Shown: positions 25,460 through 34,190 of the stretch, in pieces
Layout of the letters: the number at the start of each line of letters is the position of its first letter
How positions within the stretch are numbered: the first letter of the stretch is position 1
Assembly (NCBI GenBank): GCA_944326365.1
Contig: CALVDR010000011.1
Span: 1-64,000 of the forward strand
Source: an uncultured Bacteroidales bacterium
GTDB lineage: Bacteria > Bacteroidota > Bacteroidia > Bacteroidales > UBA932
Direction of reading: 5' to 3'
DNA length: 64,000 nucleotides
Position numbers and translations under genes: made by a program
Notes under the pieces: generated by a model
What the model saw: only the letters and a program-made list of their open reading frames with translations
What the model was told of the DNA's origin: nothing
Databases searched by the model: none

Positions 25460-26596
25460 ATGAACCGCACAGCAGAAGAAATGCTTGAAATAGCAGAAAA
25501 ATTCGAAACCACAGGCAAGATAACGGAAATAAAGCCTCTCGGCCCGGGTTTCATAAATGACACATTCATCGTCAGGACCGAGGGTGAAGGAGCGTCGAAA
25601 TATATCCTCCAGAGAAAGAACCATCTGATTTTCCCGGATGTACCGGGAATGATGAGAAACATCGAACTGGTGACAGAGCACCTGAAGAAAAAAGTCATCG
25701 CCGAAGGCGGAGACCCGATGAGAGAGGTTCTCACCGTCACGAAAAGAAGGCCGGAAACGATGACCGATGAGGAGAAGAAAGCCCCTGCCGGAAACCTGTA
25801 TTACAGGGATGAAGACGGGAACTACTGGGCCATGTGCCTGTTCATAGAAGGTTCCGTGACATACGAAAAGGCCGATACGCCGGAGCTATGCTACAAAGGA
25901 GGCGAAGGCATCGGAAGGTTTCAGGCACAGCTTTCCGATTTCACCACACCGCTGAACGAAACCATAAAGGGTTTCCACAACATCAGGTGGAGATTCGAAC
26001 AGTGGGACGAATCTGTCAGGAAGAATGCTGCAGGAAGGGTGAAGGACCTGGCGGAAGAAATCGGCTGGATAGACAGCAGGCGCGAAGAAATGCTGGACTT
26101 CTGGAAGAAGGTGGAAGACGGCACCATACCTACGCGCGTCACTCATAACGACACAAAGATCAGCAACATACTGTTTGACGAAAAAGGAGACGTACTCTGC
26201 GTCATCGATCTGGACACCTGCATGAGCAGTACATCCCTGAACGATTTCGGAGATGCCATCAGGTCCTATACGAATACCGGAGCGGAAGATGACAAGGACC
26301 TGGAAAAAGTAGGCATTTCCCTCGAAATGTTCGAGGCCTACACCAAAGGCTACCTGTCCCAGAGAAAGGGGAATCTGGCCGAATCCGAGATAGAGAATCT
26401 GGCTTTCTCGGCAAGATACATCACATACGAGCAGGTTCTGAGATTCCTGATGGACTACATCGACGGGGACAAATACTACAAGACCGCATATCCGGGGCAC
26501 AACCTCGTCAGGACACATGCCCAGTACAAACTCCTGCAGAGTATCGAATCGCAGTATGATGCCATGAAGAAGATTGTGGACAAATATGCGAGATAG
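25460..26596 (+). CDS. aminoglycoside-phosphotransferase-fold sugar kinase (N-acetylhexosamine kinase-like)
   Basis: A 378-residue protein kinase-like phosphotransferase. THNDTKISNILF is the catalytic loop (Brenner motif, H-x-D-x4-N) and VIDLDT supplies the metal-binding aspartate. The N-terminal lobe holds GFINDTFIV and KYILQRKN with the ATP-binding lysine. Family members include N-acetylhexosamine 1-kinases that feed salvaged GlcNAc or GalNAc into nucleotide-sugar pools. That substrate fits the surrounding carbohydrate genes but is inferred. The 41-bp gap after the CBM9 gene and the 11-bp overlap with vanZ suggest one operon. Confidence 0.85.
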   Translation: MNRTAEEMLEIAEKFETTGKITEIKPLGPGFINDTFIVRTEGEGASKYILQRKNHLIFPDVPGMMRNIELVTEHLKKKVIAEGGDPMREVLTVTKRRPETMTDEEKKAPAGNLYYRDEDGNYWAMCLFIEGSVTYEKADTPELCYKGGEGIGRFQAQLSDFTTPLNETIKGFHNIRWRFEQWDESVRKNAAGRVKDLAEEIGWIDSRREEMLDFWKKVEDGTIPTRVTHNDTKISNILFDEKGDVLCVIDLDTCMSSTSLNDFGDAIRSYTNTGAEDDKDLEKVGISLEMFEAYTKGYLSQRKGNLAESEIENLAFSARYITYEQVLRFLMDYIDGDKYYKTAYPGHNLVRTHAQYKLLQSIESQYDAMKKIVDKYAR

Positions 26597-26999
26597 ACTT
26601 CATTTCATACTGAAAGCGATATTCATATTATATATCATCGGCTTATGTTTCTGCTGCTTCTGGAATTTCAGGAGCAGCATTGATTTGAGTACGGAACTGT
26701 GGGGAATCCCGAAGGACAAGATAGCGCATTTCTGCATGTTCTTCCCGTTCCCCATAATCTTTTATCTGGCTTTTCCGAAACTCAGGAACACACCACGCAG
26801 ATATCTGAAATTCAGCATACTCGCATTGGCCACCGGTGTGGCCACAGGACTGGCCATAGAAATCATTCAGGGCTGGAGCGGATACCGCAGCTGCGACATG
26901 ACCGACCTGCTGGCAGATTTCTGCGGTCTGGCGGCCGCCGTACTGATACTTCAGGTATTCGAGGCTTTTGTCATGAATAAAAGGAGGGCTGGGAAATGA
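26586..26999 (+). CDS. VanZ-like membrane protein
   Basis: A 137-residue integral membrane protein with four helices. HFCMFFPFPIIFYL, GLAIEIIQGW and RSCDMTDLLADFCG are the conserved VanZ-family segments (a buried acidic residue in helix 3 and a D-x2-D near helix 4). The family role is not well defined; VanZ itself modestly raises teicoplanin resistance. The ATG at 26586 overlaps the kinase stop by 11 bp, and the stop overlaps the next ATG (4-bp ATGA overlap). An alternative TTG start lies four codons upstream. Confidence 0.85.
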   Translation: MRDRLHFILKAIFILYIIGLCFCCFWNFRSSIDLSTELWGIPKDKIAHFCMFFPFPIIFYLAFPKLRNTPRRYLKFSILALATGVATGLAIEIIQGWSGYRSCDMTDLLADFCGLAAAVLILQVFEAFVMNKRRAGK

Positions 27000-29900
27000 A
27001 ACTTATGGCGGTTCTGGCTGCTCTATGTCTGTGCAGCCTGTATACCGGGCATGCCCAGGGAAAGATCAAGGATGATTTCGAGCCTGTATGCAAGGCTCTG
27101 GATACGCTGATTTACGAAAGGACTACAGTCCGGGGAGAGCTGAAACTGAGAGCGGTGATGAAACGCGGGAACTCCCTCGATTTCTATTTCACGAATTCGC
27201 TCAGTGACCTGCCGTGGACCGCCGATGACTACAGATGGTTCTGCAGGGAACTGAAAGAACGTTTTCCGTCTGAGTACCGGAGATACAGTCTGGGACGGAT
27301 CAGCAGCCGCGGAGAGACTCTTCCGGCACTGGTGACAGGAGAACCGGGAAATGACGGCCGGCCTTCAGCCACGACATACAGGCACAAGGGAAACCATTCA
27401 CCTGGAAGGCCTGTAGTGGAAAGGCTCGACGGAATGATGTGGCCGGAAGGTCTGGACGGGAGGCATATAGCCCTCTGGCAGAGCCACGGCCAGTATTACG
27501 AGCAGTCCAGAGGCAGGTGGGAATGGCAGCGTCCCTGCCTGTTCCAGACAGTGGAAGACCTGTTCACACAAAGTTTCGTACTTCCGTTTCTGGTGCCGAT
27601 GCTGGAAAATGCCGGGGCCTATGTGATGCTTCCCCGCGAGAGGGACATCCAGAAGCATGAAATCATCGTGGACAACGACCCCGACTTCAGGTCCGACACT
27701 ATTTTCAAGGCGGACGCTGCCCCCGCAAATCTCCGCCTTTCAGGCCAATATTCCGAGGAAGGGGAATGGGCTGACGCCGGAACAGGCTTTGCAGACGCGA
27801 AAGCCATATATACCGGTGCCGACAATCCGTTCACAATGGGAACGGCCAGGATGATTCCATGTGCCACACTGGAGGAAGGTACAGGAGCCATGGCAGAGGC
27901 GAGGTGGACGCCATCCATACCGGAGCGCGGGGAATATGCCGTATACGTCTCATACAAGACACTGCCGAACAGCACTGATGCAGCCCACTACACCGTATAT
28001 CATCTCGGGGGAAAGACGGAATTCTCCGTAAACCAGAAGATGGGAGGCGGGACATGGATATATCTGGGGACTTTCGAATTCGATGCCGGGACTGACGGCT
28101 GCGTCACCCTCGACAACATCATATCCCCTGTACGGAAAGCGGCATCTTCAGGGAAATTGTCCCGCGCCGCAGGCCGGACCGGAGGTCCGGTAGTGACAGC
28201 CGATGCTGTGAAAATAGGAGGAGGCTACGGAAACATAGCCCGAAGCGTGGAGGGTGACTCCACGTCAGTGGCTGAACTTTCAGGAATGCCGCGTTTCACT
28301 GAAGGTGCAAGATACTGGCTCCAGTGGGCAGGAATGGACACTACCCTGTTCAGCCAGAACGGGATGAAGGACGACTACAAGGATGACTACATGTGCCGCG
28401 GAGACTGGGTGGCATACATGAGCGGAGGCTCACGGGTGAATCCAGACGAAGATGGCAGGAATATCCCGTTCGACCTGGCATTCGCCCTGCATTCGGACGC
28501 AGGCATGACATCATGCGACTCCACTGTAGGGACACTCGCCATTTACACACTGAAATCTGAATTCAAGCGGAAACTTCCGTCAGGAGAGGACAGAAGGACG
28601 AGCAGGGAATATGCGAACCTGGTTCAGAGCCAGATAGTCCGGGACATCCGCCACGGCTATGACACTCTCTGGAACCGCAGGTTCATCTGGGACAGGGCCT
28701 ACCGTGAATCCAGGACACCGACCTGTCCGGCCATGCTCTGCGAACTGCTCTCGCACCAGAATTTTGCCGACATGAAACTCGGGCACGATCCGGGATTCAA
28801 ATTCACGGTCTCCAGAGCCATTTACAAGGGAATCCTGAAATATCTGAGCAACCGGTACGGATGTGACTACACCGTACAGCCCCTGCCTGTAAATTCTTTT
28901 TCGGCCACGTTCGTAAACGGAAGGCTGAGGCTCAAGTGGAGGGAAACACCCGACATGCTGGAACCTACGGCCCGTCCTGAAGGATTCATACTTCAGACAC
29001 GCATCGATTCGGAAGCATTCGACAGCGGAAAGATAATAGATGCCCGGAAGACAGAAGACGGGACTTTCTGGGCAGATATCGATTTCGACCCGGGACATAT
29101 CTACAGTTTCAGGATCACGGCATTCAACTCCGGAGGGAAAAGTTTCCCGTCAGAGACAATGAGCGCAGGTGCACCGACACTGACCTGGTCAGGAAGAAAG
29201 TCCGTGACCGACAGCTGCGTGCTGGTCGTGAACAATTTCAACAGGGTGTCCGGACCGGCATGGTTCGACTATCCTGAATTTGCAGGATTCGACAGCAGGC
29301 TCGACAGCGGCGTACCGTATGTCAGGGACATATCCTATACAGGGCAGATGTATGAAAACAGGAGGAACGCTCCATGGATAAGCAATGACAGACCTGGATT
29401 CGGAGCCTCGTTCAACGACTGCTCGGGCTGTATCATAGCCGGGAACACATTCGACTACCCTGCAGTCCACGGACGTGCTATACTCGATGCGGGATATGCA
29501 TTCTGCTCGGCAAGTGCCGGAGCTTTCAGCCGCGACACCACGCTCACGGACGGTATATGGTGCATGGACCTCATCTGCGGAAAACAGGTCACCGTGACCT
29601 CGAAAGGCCTGAAAAAAGCCAGATTCAGGGTATTTCCCGAAGAACTGCAGACAAGCATAAGACGTTTCACAGCCTCCGGCGGCAATATCCTCGTGTCAGG
29701 AGCCAACATCGCGACTGACATATGGGACAGAGTCTACCCTGTGGCTGTAGACAGTTCGTTCCGTGCCGCATCTGCGGACTTTGCCGGAAATGTGCTCGGA
29801 TATGGTTTCATATCGAACTACGCAGGGAAGACAGGCGAAGTGACCGAAGTCCCTGGACAGACAGGGATGCCAGGGCTTCAGGGCGCTGCCATGAAGTTCA

Positions 29901-30160
29901 ACAATGTACCTGACGAACATCTGTACTGCGTGGAAGCGCCTGACGGGATAGCTCCCGCAAACGGGCATGCACAGTCCGTGCTAAGATACGAAGACACCAG
30001 GGTATCGGCAGGAATATGTGCCGACTTCGGGACCTACAGGACAGTGTGCCTGGGATTTCCGATAGAAGTGCTCACCGAATATGACTGTATAGACAGGATA
30101 ATCAAATCAAGTTTACAATATTTCGCTAAATCTACATGCAATGAACAGCAGGGAATCTGA
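26996..30160 (+). CDS. large secreted amidase-like protein with golvesin-type and Fn3-like domains
   Basis: A 1054-residue exported protein (signal peptide MKLMAVLAALCLCSLYTGHAQG). Residues ~150-210 and ~500 carry WQSHGQYYE and FALHSDAG, which resemble the metal-binding histidines of amidase_3-type peptidoglycan amidases. Between them lies a golvesin C-terminal-like domain (about 230-410, with WTPSIPERGEYAVYVSY). An Fn3-like segment (~625-720) is followed by a C-terminal flavodoxin-like region. Bacteroidetes relatives are annotated as xanthan lyase or N-acetylmuramoyl-L-alanine amidase. Activity is unproven. An apparent 20-residue insert around residue 385-400 coincides with a palindrome. It overlaps VanZ (4 bp) and the next gene (20 bp). 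Confidence 0.75.
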   Translation: MKLMAVLAALCLCSLYTGHAQGKIKDDFEPVCKALDTLIYERTTVRGELKLRAVMKRGNSLDFYFTNSLSDLPWTADDYRWFCRELKERFPSEYRRYSLGRISSRGETLPALVTGEPGNDGRPSATTYRHKGNHSPGRPVVERLDGMMWPEGLDGRHIALWQSHGQYYEQSRGRWEWQRPCLFQTVEDLFTQSFVLPFLVPMLENAGAYVMLPRERDIQKHEIIVDNDPDFRSDTIFKADAAPANLRLSGQYSEEGEWADAGTGFADAKAIYTGADNPFTMGTARMIPCATLEEGTGAMAEARWTPSIPERGEYAVYVSYKTLPNSTDAAHYTVYHLGGKTEFSVNQKMGGGTWIYLGTFEFDAGTDGCVTLDNIISPVRKAASSGKLSRAAGRTGGPVVTADAVKIGGGYGNIARSVEGDSTSVAELSGMPRFTEGARYWLQWAGMDTTLFSQNGMKDDYKDDYMCRGDWVAYMSGGSRVNPDEDGRNIPFDLAFALHSDAGMTSCDSTVGTLAIYTLKSEFKRKLPSGEDRRTSREYANLVQSQIVRDIRHGYDTLWNRRFIWDRAYRESRTPTCPAMLCELLSHQNFADMKLGHDPGFKFTVSRAIYKGILKYLSNRYGCDYTVQPLPVNSFSATFVNGRLRLKWRETPDMLEPTARPEGFILQTRIDSEAFDSGKIIDARKTEDGTFWADIDFDPGHIYSFRITAFNSGGKSFPSETMSAGAPTLTWSGRKSVTDSCVLVVNNFNRVSGPAWFDYPEFAGFDSRLDSGVPYVRDISYTGQMYENRRNAPWISNDRPGFGASFNDCSGCIIAGNTFDYPAVHGRAILDAGYAFCSASAGAFSRDTTLTDGIWCMDLICGKQVTVTSKGLKKARFRVFPEELQTSIRRFTASGGNILVSGANIATDIWDRVYPVAVDSSFRAASADFAGNVLGYGFISNYAGKTGEVTEVPGQTGMPGLQGAAMKFNNVPDEHLYCVEAPDGIAPANGHAQSVLRYEDTRVSAGICADFGTYRTVCLGFPIEVLTEYDCIDRIIKSSLQYFAKSTCNEQQGI

Positions 30161-31466
30161 AATCATAGAACTGATACGGAAAGAAGTGAAACCGGCTCTC
30201 GGCTGCACCGAACCGATAGCGGTAGCTTTGGCCGTAGCCAAAGCCGTGGAAATACTGCAGGAGAAATGCGGATGCAGGCAGACAGACTGGAGGATGAGTG
30301 CGGATTTCACCATCAGGGTGGAAGTGAGCGGGAATATCCTGAAAAACGGGATGGGAGTAGGCATACCGGGGACAGGAATGGTCGGACTGCACATAGCTTC
30401 GGCGCTGGGGGCGGTATGCGGAAAGACCGAATACCGGCTGGAGGTTCTGCACGACCTGAACACGGAATCCATAAACAGAGCCAAGGAACTCGTCAATGAC
30501 GGCAGAGTCACAGTCGGTCTGGCCGACACCACACACAAACTCTATGTCAAGGCTTGCGTATCCACCGGAGAAGGGCACAAGGCTTCCGCACTGATAGAGG
30601 ATGACCATGACAATATCGTGGAAACCTGGTTCGACGACACGGTGCTGAACAGCTGCGGGACAGCAGCCGGAAACAGCGAAGAAGGCGGGAAGACCACACT
30701 CGACTATCACCTGACTGTCAGGGAGATTCTGGACTTCGCATCGACAGTTCCGTTTGAGGACATCAGATTCATACTTGAATCCAGAGACATGAATCTGGCA
30801 TTGGCCCGTGAAGGGCTGGAATCAAGCTACGGGCTTCGTGTCGGCCACACTATCATGTCGGAAAAATACAGGCCCGTGTTCGGTTCCGATTTCATGAGCT
30901 ACGCCATGGCCATGACTGCCGCTGCTTCCGATGCCAGAATGGCCGGATGCACTCTGCCGGCAATGAGCAATTCAGGCAGCGGGAACCAGGGCATCACAGT
31001 CACGATGCCGGTGATAGCATACAGCCTGAAATACGACGTGTCTGACGAACAGCTGGCCCGCGCTCTGGTGCTGAGCCACCTGATAGCGATACATATCAAA
31101 GGTTATCTGGGGAAACTGTCTGCACTATGCGGATGCGTGATAGCCTCTACCGGAGCAGCCTGCGGGATTTCATATCTACGGGGCGGGACATACGGCCAGA
31201 TATGCTCGGCCATCAAGAACATGATAGGAAACATAACAGGAATGGTATGTGACGGGGCCAAGGTAGGCTGTGCCCTGAAAGTGGCCTCGGGCGTTTCCTG
31301 CGCCCTCCAGTCGGCGGTTCTGGCCATGGAAGGGATCTGCATTTCGGAAAGCGACGGCATCATAGAGAAAGACATCGAAAAGACCATACGGAATCTCGGA
31401 GAGATCGGTTCAAAAGGCATGCAGAGCACTGACAACATGATTCTGGACATCATGGTCTGCAAATAG
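30141..31466 (+). CDS. L-cysteine desulfidase / serine dehydratase-alpha family (CyuA-like, UPF0597)
   Basis: A 441-residue predicted [4Fe-4S] lyase. GCTEPIAVALA near the N-terminus holds the first cluster cysteine. GNQGITVTMPVIAY, LCGCVIASTGAACG and VSCALQSAVLAM carry the rest of the conserved core. CyuA enzymes split L-cysteine to pyruvate, ammonia and sulfide, and relatives act as L-serine dehydratases. The choice between the two cannot be made from sequence alone. It closes the five-gene run and starts 20 bp before the end of the amidase-like gene, so it is probably translationally coupled. Confidence 0.85.
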   Translation: MNSRESEIIELIRKEVKPALGCTEPIAVALAVAKAVEILQEKCGCRQTDWRMSADFTIRVEVSGNILKNGMGVGIPGTGMVGLHIASALGAVCGKTEYRLEVLHDLNTESINRAKELVNDGRVTVGLADTTHKLYVKACVSTGEGHKASALIEDDHDNIVETWFDDTVLNSCGTAAGNSEEGGKTTLDYHLTVREILDFASTVPFEDIRFILESRDMNLALAREGLESSYGLRVGHTIMSEKYRPVFGSDFMSYAMAMTAAASDARMAGCTLPAMSNSGSGNQGITVTMPVIAYSLKYDVSDEQLARALVLSHLIAIHIKGYLGKLSALCGCVIASTGAACGISYLRGGTYGQICSAIKNMIGNITGMVCDGAKVGCALKVASGVSCALQSAVLAMEGICISESDGIIEKDIEKTIRNLGEIGSKGMQSTDNMILDIMVCK

Positions 31467-31483
31467 TGAGGACGTGGGTGCTA

Positions 31484-32719
31484 TCAGATGTCTCCGGTTT
31501 CGTCCTGCAGCTGCGGCAGAGGATTCCTGTCACTCTGGCGTGCACCGAGTTTCCGGAGTTTCGAACAGGTCTGCAATATGCTCTGTCCTGAAGGGGAAAG
31601 TTTCCTCCCTGCTTCTTCATACGACTTGAGAGCCGCCTCCAGCGACTTTCCCACTGCTTCGTACTTCTTCATGAACTGCCCTACCCTGTCGAGCATCTCG
31701 TTTGCCAGAGCATACACTTTTTCATGATTCTGCGCCTGTGCGATCTGGGTCCATGTCATCCGGATGATACGGAGCGCGGCGAACAGGGTCTGCTCGTCTG
31801 CTATGAAGACATTCATCTCCATGGCCTTCCGCCACATGTCAGGCTGGCTGTTCAGTGCTGTCCACAGAGCACCTGTATGAGGCACGAACATGATGACATA
31901 ATCCATGCATACACGCGGAGCCCGCACATAGGAAGAGTAATCCTTCGCTGACAGTTCCTTCACATGACGCCACACGCTGTCTGCATGAGCTTTCAGGAAA
32001 CGCTGCCTGTCCGTCTCGTCTTCAGCGTTCACATAGTCCATATAAGCTGTCAGGGACACTTTGGAATCTATGATCACATCACGTCTTGTATCCAGATGCA
32101 GAATCACGTCAGGTCTGACTGTGCTACCGGAATCCGTCCTGACAGGACAGCCGGAAGCATCCCTTACCGAAGACTGGATTTCATAGTGGATTCCAGGTGT
32201 CAGTCCCTGGGATTCAAGCAGCTCGGTCAATACTGTCTCACCCCAGTCTCCCTGGACCTTGGCCCCGCGGCGGAACACCCTGACAAGCTCATCCGTACTT
32301 TTTTTCGCAGCCTCGCTCTGTCTGATCATATTTTCCACGGTAGCCTTCATGACACCGCTCATCTCGGTCTGTTTCAGAGTGCTGTCATCCATGGCCTTTT
32401 TCATCCTGGCTATCGTCTCTTTCAAAGGGTCCACTATCTGCCCCAGATTTGCACTGCTCGACTCGGCGAACTCCTTCTGTCTCTGTTTCAGCATGTCATC
32501 CGTAGCCGATGCCATCTGTGCCGTCACTTTCTGCAACGTTTCGTCAAACTTCGCCTGAAGAGCCGCCATCGCCTCAGAATGGCGTTTCTCCTGCTCGTCC
32601 AGCTGCGTTCTGAGCACCTCGGCCCTGGTCACCAGCGACTGGCGCCCGCTTCTCCCTGCCAGATACCCGGCCACCGCCCCGATGACAAGTCCGGCCAGCA
32701 AAATAACTACTGTCTCCAT
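31484..32719 (-). CDS. rmuC: DNA recombination protein RmuC
   Basis: A 411-residue protein with an N-terminal membrane anchor (VVILLAGLVIGAVAGYLAG), a coiled-coil of about 110 residues, and a PD-(D/E)xK-like nuclease core seen as VRPDVILHLDTRRDVIIDSKV (split by the D and the D-S-K motif). RmuC limits inversions at short repeats in E. coli. The ATG at 32719 is chosen because GGAGG lies eight bases before it and the membrane anchor starts there. It converges with the CyuA-like gene 17 bp away. Confidence 0.9.
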   Translation of the reverse strand: METVVILLAGLVIGAVAGYLAGRSGRQSLVTRAEVLRTQLDEQEKRHSEAMAALQAKFDETLQKVTAQMASATDDMLKQRQKEFAESSSANLGQIVDPLKETIARMKKAMDDSTLKQTEMSGVMKATVENMIRQSEAAKKSTDELVRVFRRGAKVQGDWGETVLTELLESQGLTPGIHYEIQSSVRDASGCPVRTDSGSTVRPDVILHLDTRRDVIIDSKVSLTAYMDYVNAEDETDRQRFLKAHADSVWRHVKELSAKDYSSYVRAPRVCMDYVIMFVPHTGALWTALNSQPDMWRKAMEMNVFIADEQTLFAALRIIRMTWTQIAQAQNHEKVYALANEMLDRVGQFMKKYEAVGKSLEAALKSYEEAGRKLSPSGQSILQTCSKLRKLGARQSDRNPLPQLQDETGDI

Positions 32720-32763
32720 ATATACCTCCGATTTATCCGGCCTCACCGGCCAATGTCCCGGTG

Positions 32764-33399
32764 TTATTCCTGTTTTGCTTCGCCTGCTGTCTGATCTATG
32801 CTTTTCAATGCCGGAAGGCTTATATGGAAATGCACTGACAGCACCCTGATAAGAATCACGGACACCGCTGCTGTCACCTGGGTGGCCACCACAGACAGTC
32901 CGGCCCAGATACAGAGATAATAGACGAATCCTCCGGCCAGACAGGCCATGGCATAGATGTCTTTTCTGAAAATAAGAGGGACTTCATTTATGAAAATATC
33001 CCTGAACATGCCGCCTGCCGCTCCGGTAATCGTCCCCATTATGACATTCACCCACATCGGGAAGCCTGCGGCAATGCTTTTCTCCACACCCACTACCGTG
33101 AACAATGCTATACCCACGGCGTCGAATATGAAAAAGGTATTGTCAAGCCTGACCACATATTTACGGAATATAAGCACGAAGACCAGGGCCAGACCTGTGA
33201 TTACCAGATATGAAACATGTTCCATCCAGAACGGGGTCACATCCAGCATCAGATCCCTGAGAGTTCCTCCTCCCACTGCCGTCACGAATCCTACCACGTA
33301 AGCTCCGAACCAGTCGAAATTCTTGGCCGCAGCCAGTCTGATGCCGCTTATCGCAAACGCGAAAGTACCGATATAGTCAATGATGTTTATGAATTCCAT
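32764..33399 (-). CDS. trimeric intracellular cation channel family protein (UPF0126)
   Basis: A 211-residue membrane protein with two UPF0126/TRIC repeats. Each repeat holds a glycine-rich motif, GGGTLRDLML and GAAGGMFRDIFIN, at the bend of a pore helix. The family forms cation or amino-acid permeable channels; E. coli YicG is a relative. The start was moved to MEFINIIDYIGTF, which begins the first helix. It is 44 bp upstream of rmuC on the same strand, and tRNA-Glu lies just upstream of it. Confidence 0.88.
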   Translation of the reverse strand: MEFINIIDYIGTFAFAISGIRLAAAKNFDWFGAYVVGFVTAVGGGTLRDLMLDVTPFWMEHVSYLVITGLALVFVLIFRKYVVRLDNTFFIFDAVGIALFTVVGVEKSIAAGFPMWVNVIMGTITGAAGGMFRDIFINEVPLIFRKDIYAMACLAGGFVYYLCIWAGLSVVATQVTAAVSVILIRVLSVHFHISLPALKSIDQTAGEAKQE

Positions 33400-33445
33400 A
33401 ATACGCCAGCTAAGCCGTTTCCCTGAATTTCCAAAAAATGGAAAC

Positions 33446-33477
33446 AAAAAAGCCCCGAAATCTGACGATCAAGGGGC
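33446..33477 (-). terminator. terminator of tRNA-Glu
   Basis: Stem GCCCC/GGGGC with a 16-base loop, followed on the minus strand by six T. It is located eight bases after the tRNA 3' end. Confidence 0.75.
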
Positions 33478-33484
33478 GATACGG

Positions 33485-33556
33485 TACTCGGCCGGAGAAT
33501 CGAACTCCGATTGCAAGATTGAGAATCTTGAGTACTAACCGTTATACGAGCCGAGC
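33485..33556 (-). tRNA. tRNA-Glu (anticodon CTC)
   Basis: 72-nt minus-strand cloverleaf. Acceptor GCTCGGC pairs with GCCGAGT (first pair G-T), D-stem GTAT/GTAC, anticodon stem CAAGA/TCTTG around loop TTCTCAA, and T-stem CGGAG/CTCCG with TTCGATT. Discriminator A is followed by CCG, so CCA is not fully encoded. Confidence 0.92.
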
Positions 33557-33643
33557 GTATTTCGATTTTGGGATTGCAAAGGTATGCCATTAAATCCAAA
33601 CTTCCAAATTTATTTTCATTTTCCGAAAATTTTTCCGGAAAAA

Positions 33644-33656
33644 TATTGGCGTCAGC
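33644..33656. repeat. third copy of the ATTGGCGTCAGCC motif
   Basis: Exact copy of the 13-mer at 13223 and 13242. On the minus strand it begins about nine bases past the stop codon of the DMT gene. Confidence 0.65.
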
Positions 33657-33665
33657 CGTTATTCA

Positions 33666-34034
33666 CTATTTCAGGAACACGAAAAAGACAGCCATGATCA
33701 GAAGGAAAAACGCCACGAAATGGTTCCACTGCAGGGCCTGGTTCTTGAAAAGGAGCGTCACTATCACAGTAAAGACAGTCAGGGAAATCACCTCCTGGAT
33801 GACCTTCAGTTGGATAAGGTTGAACGGACCGCCGTTGTCCGCGAATCCTATCCTGTTTGCAGGAACCTGCGCACAATATTCGAAGAAGGCTATGCCCCAT
33901 GACAGGAGTATGACCAGTATTATCGGCCAGCCGGAAGTGATTTTCATCTCCTGGAGTTTCAGATGTCCGTACCAGGCGAAAGTCATGAATACATTCGACA
34001 TTATCAGAAGCAGTACGGTATAAAGCGCTTTCAT
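33666..34034 (-). CDS. DMT-family small membrane protein (DUF486)
   Basis: A 122-residue protein with four membrane helices. WYGHLK, WGIAFFEYCAQVPANRIG and FNLIQLKVIQEVISLTVF are the hallmark segments of the DUF486 family of the drug/metabolite transporter superfamily. Substrate unknown. It is monocistronic, and its stop is followed by the 13-mer hairpin motif. Upstream lies a divergent promoter for glmM. Confidence 0.88.
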   Translation of the reverse strand: MKALYTVLLLIMSNVFMTFAWYGHLKLQEMKITSGWPIILVILLSWGIAFFEYCAQVPANRIGFADNGGPFNLIQLKVIQEVISLTVFTVIVTLLFKNQALQWNHFVAFFLLIMAVFFVFLK

Positions 34035-34109
34035 GATTACGGTTCTTTAACGGTTATGCTTGCAAGGGATTGCCCTTGCCGGTAAAATGGCTGCAAATGT
34101 AATATAAAA

Positions 34110-34140
34110 TTTGAAATTGCATCCGATTTTCGTATTTTTG
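34110..34140 (+). promoter_or_regulatory. glmM promoter (TTTG-N19-TATTTTTG)
   Basis: TTTG at 34110-34113 and TATTTTTG at 34133-34140, spaced by 19 bases. The ATG follows 51 bp after the -7 box. Confidence 0.8.
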
Positions 34141-34190
34141 TAAGGATATAGTCATACCTGTATCGGAAAACTTACCAAAACATAATTATC

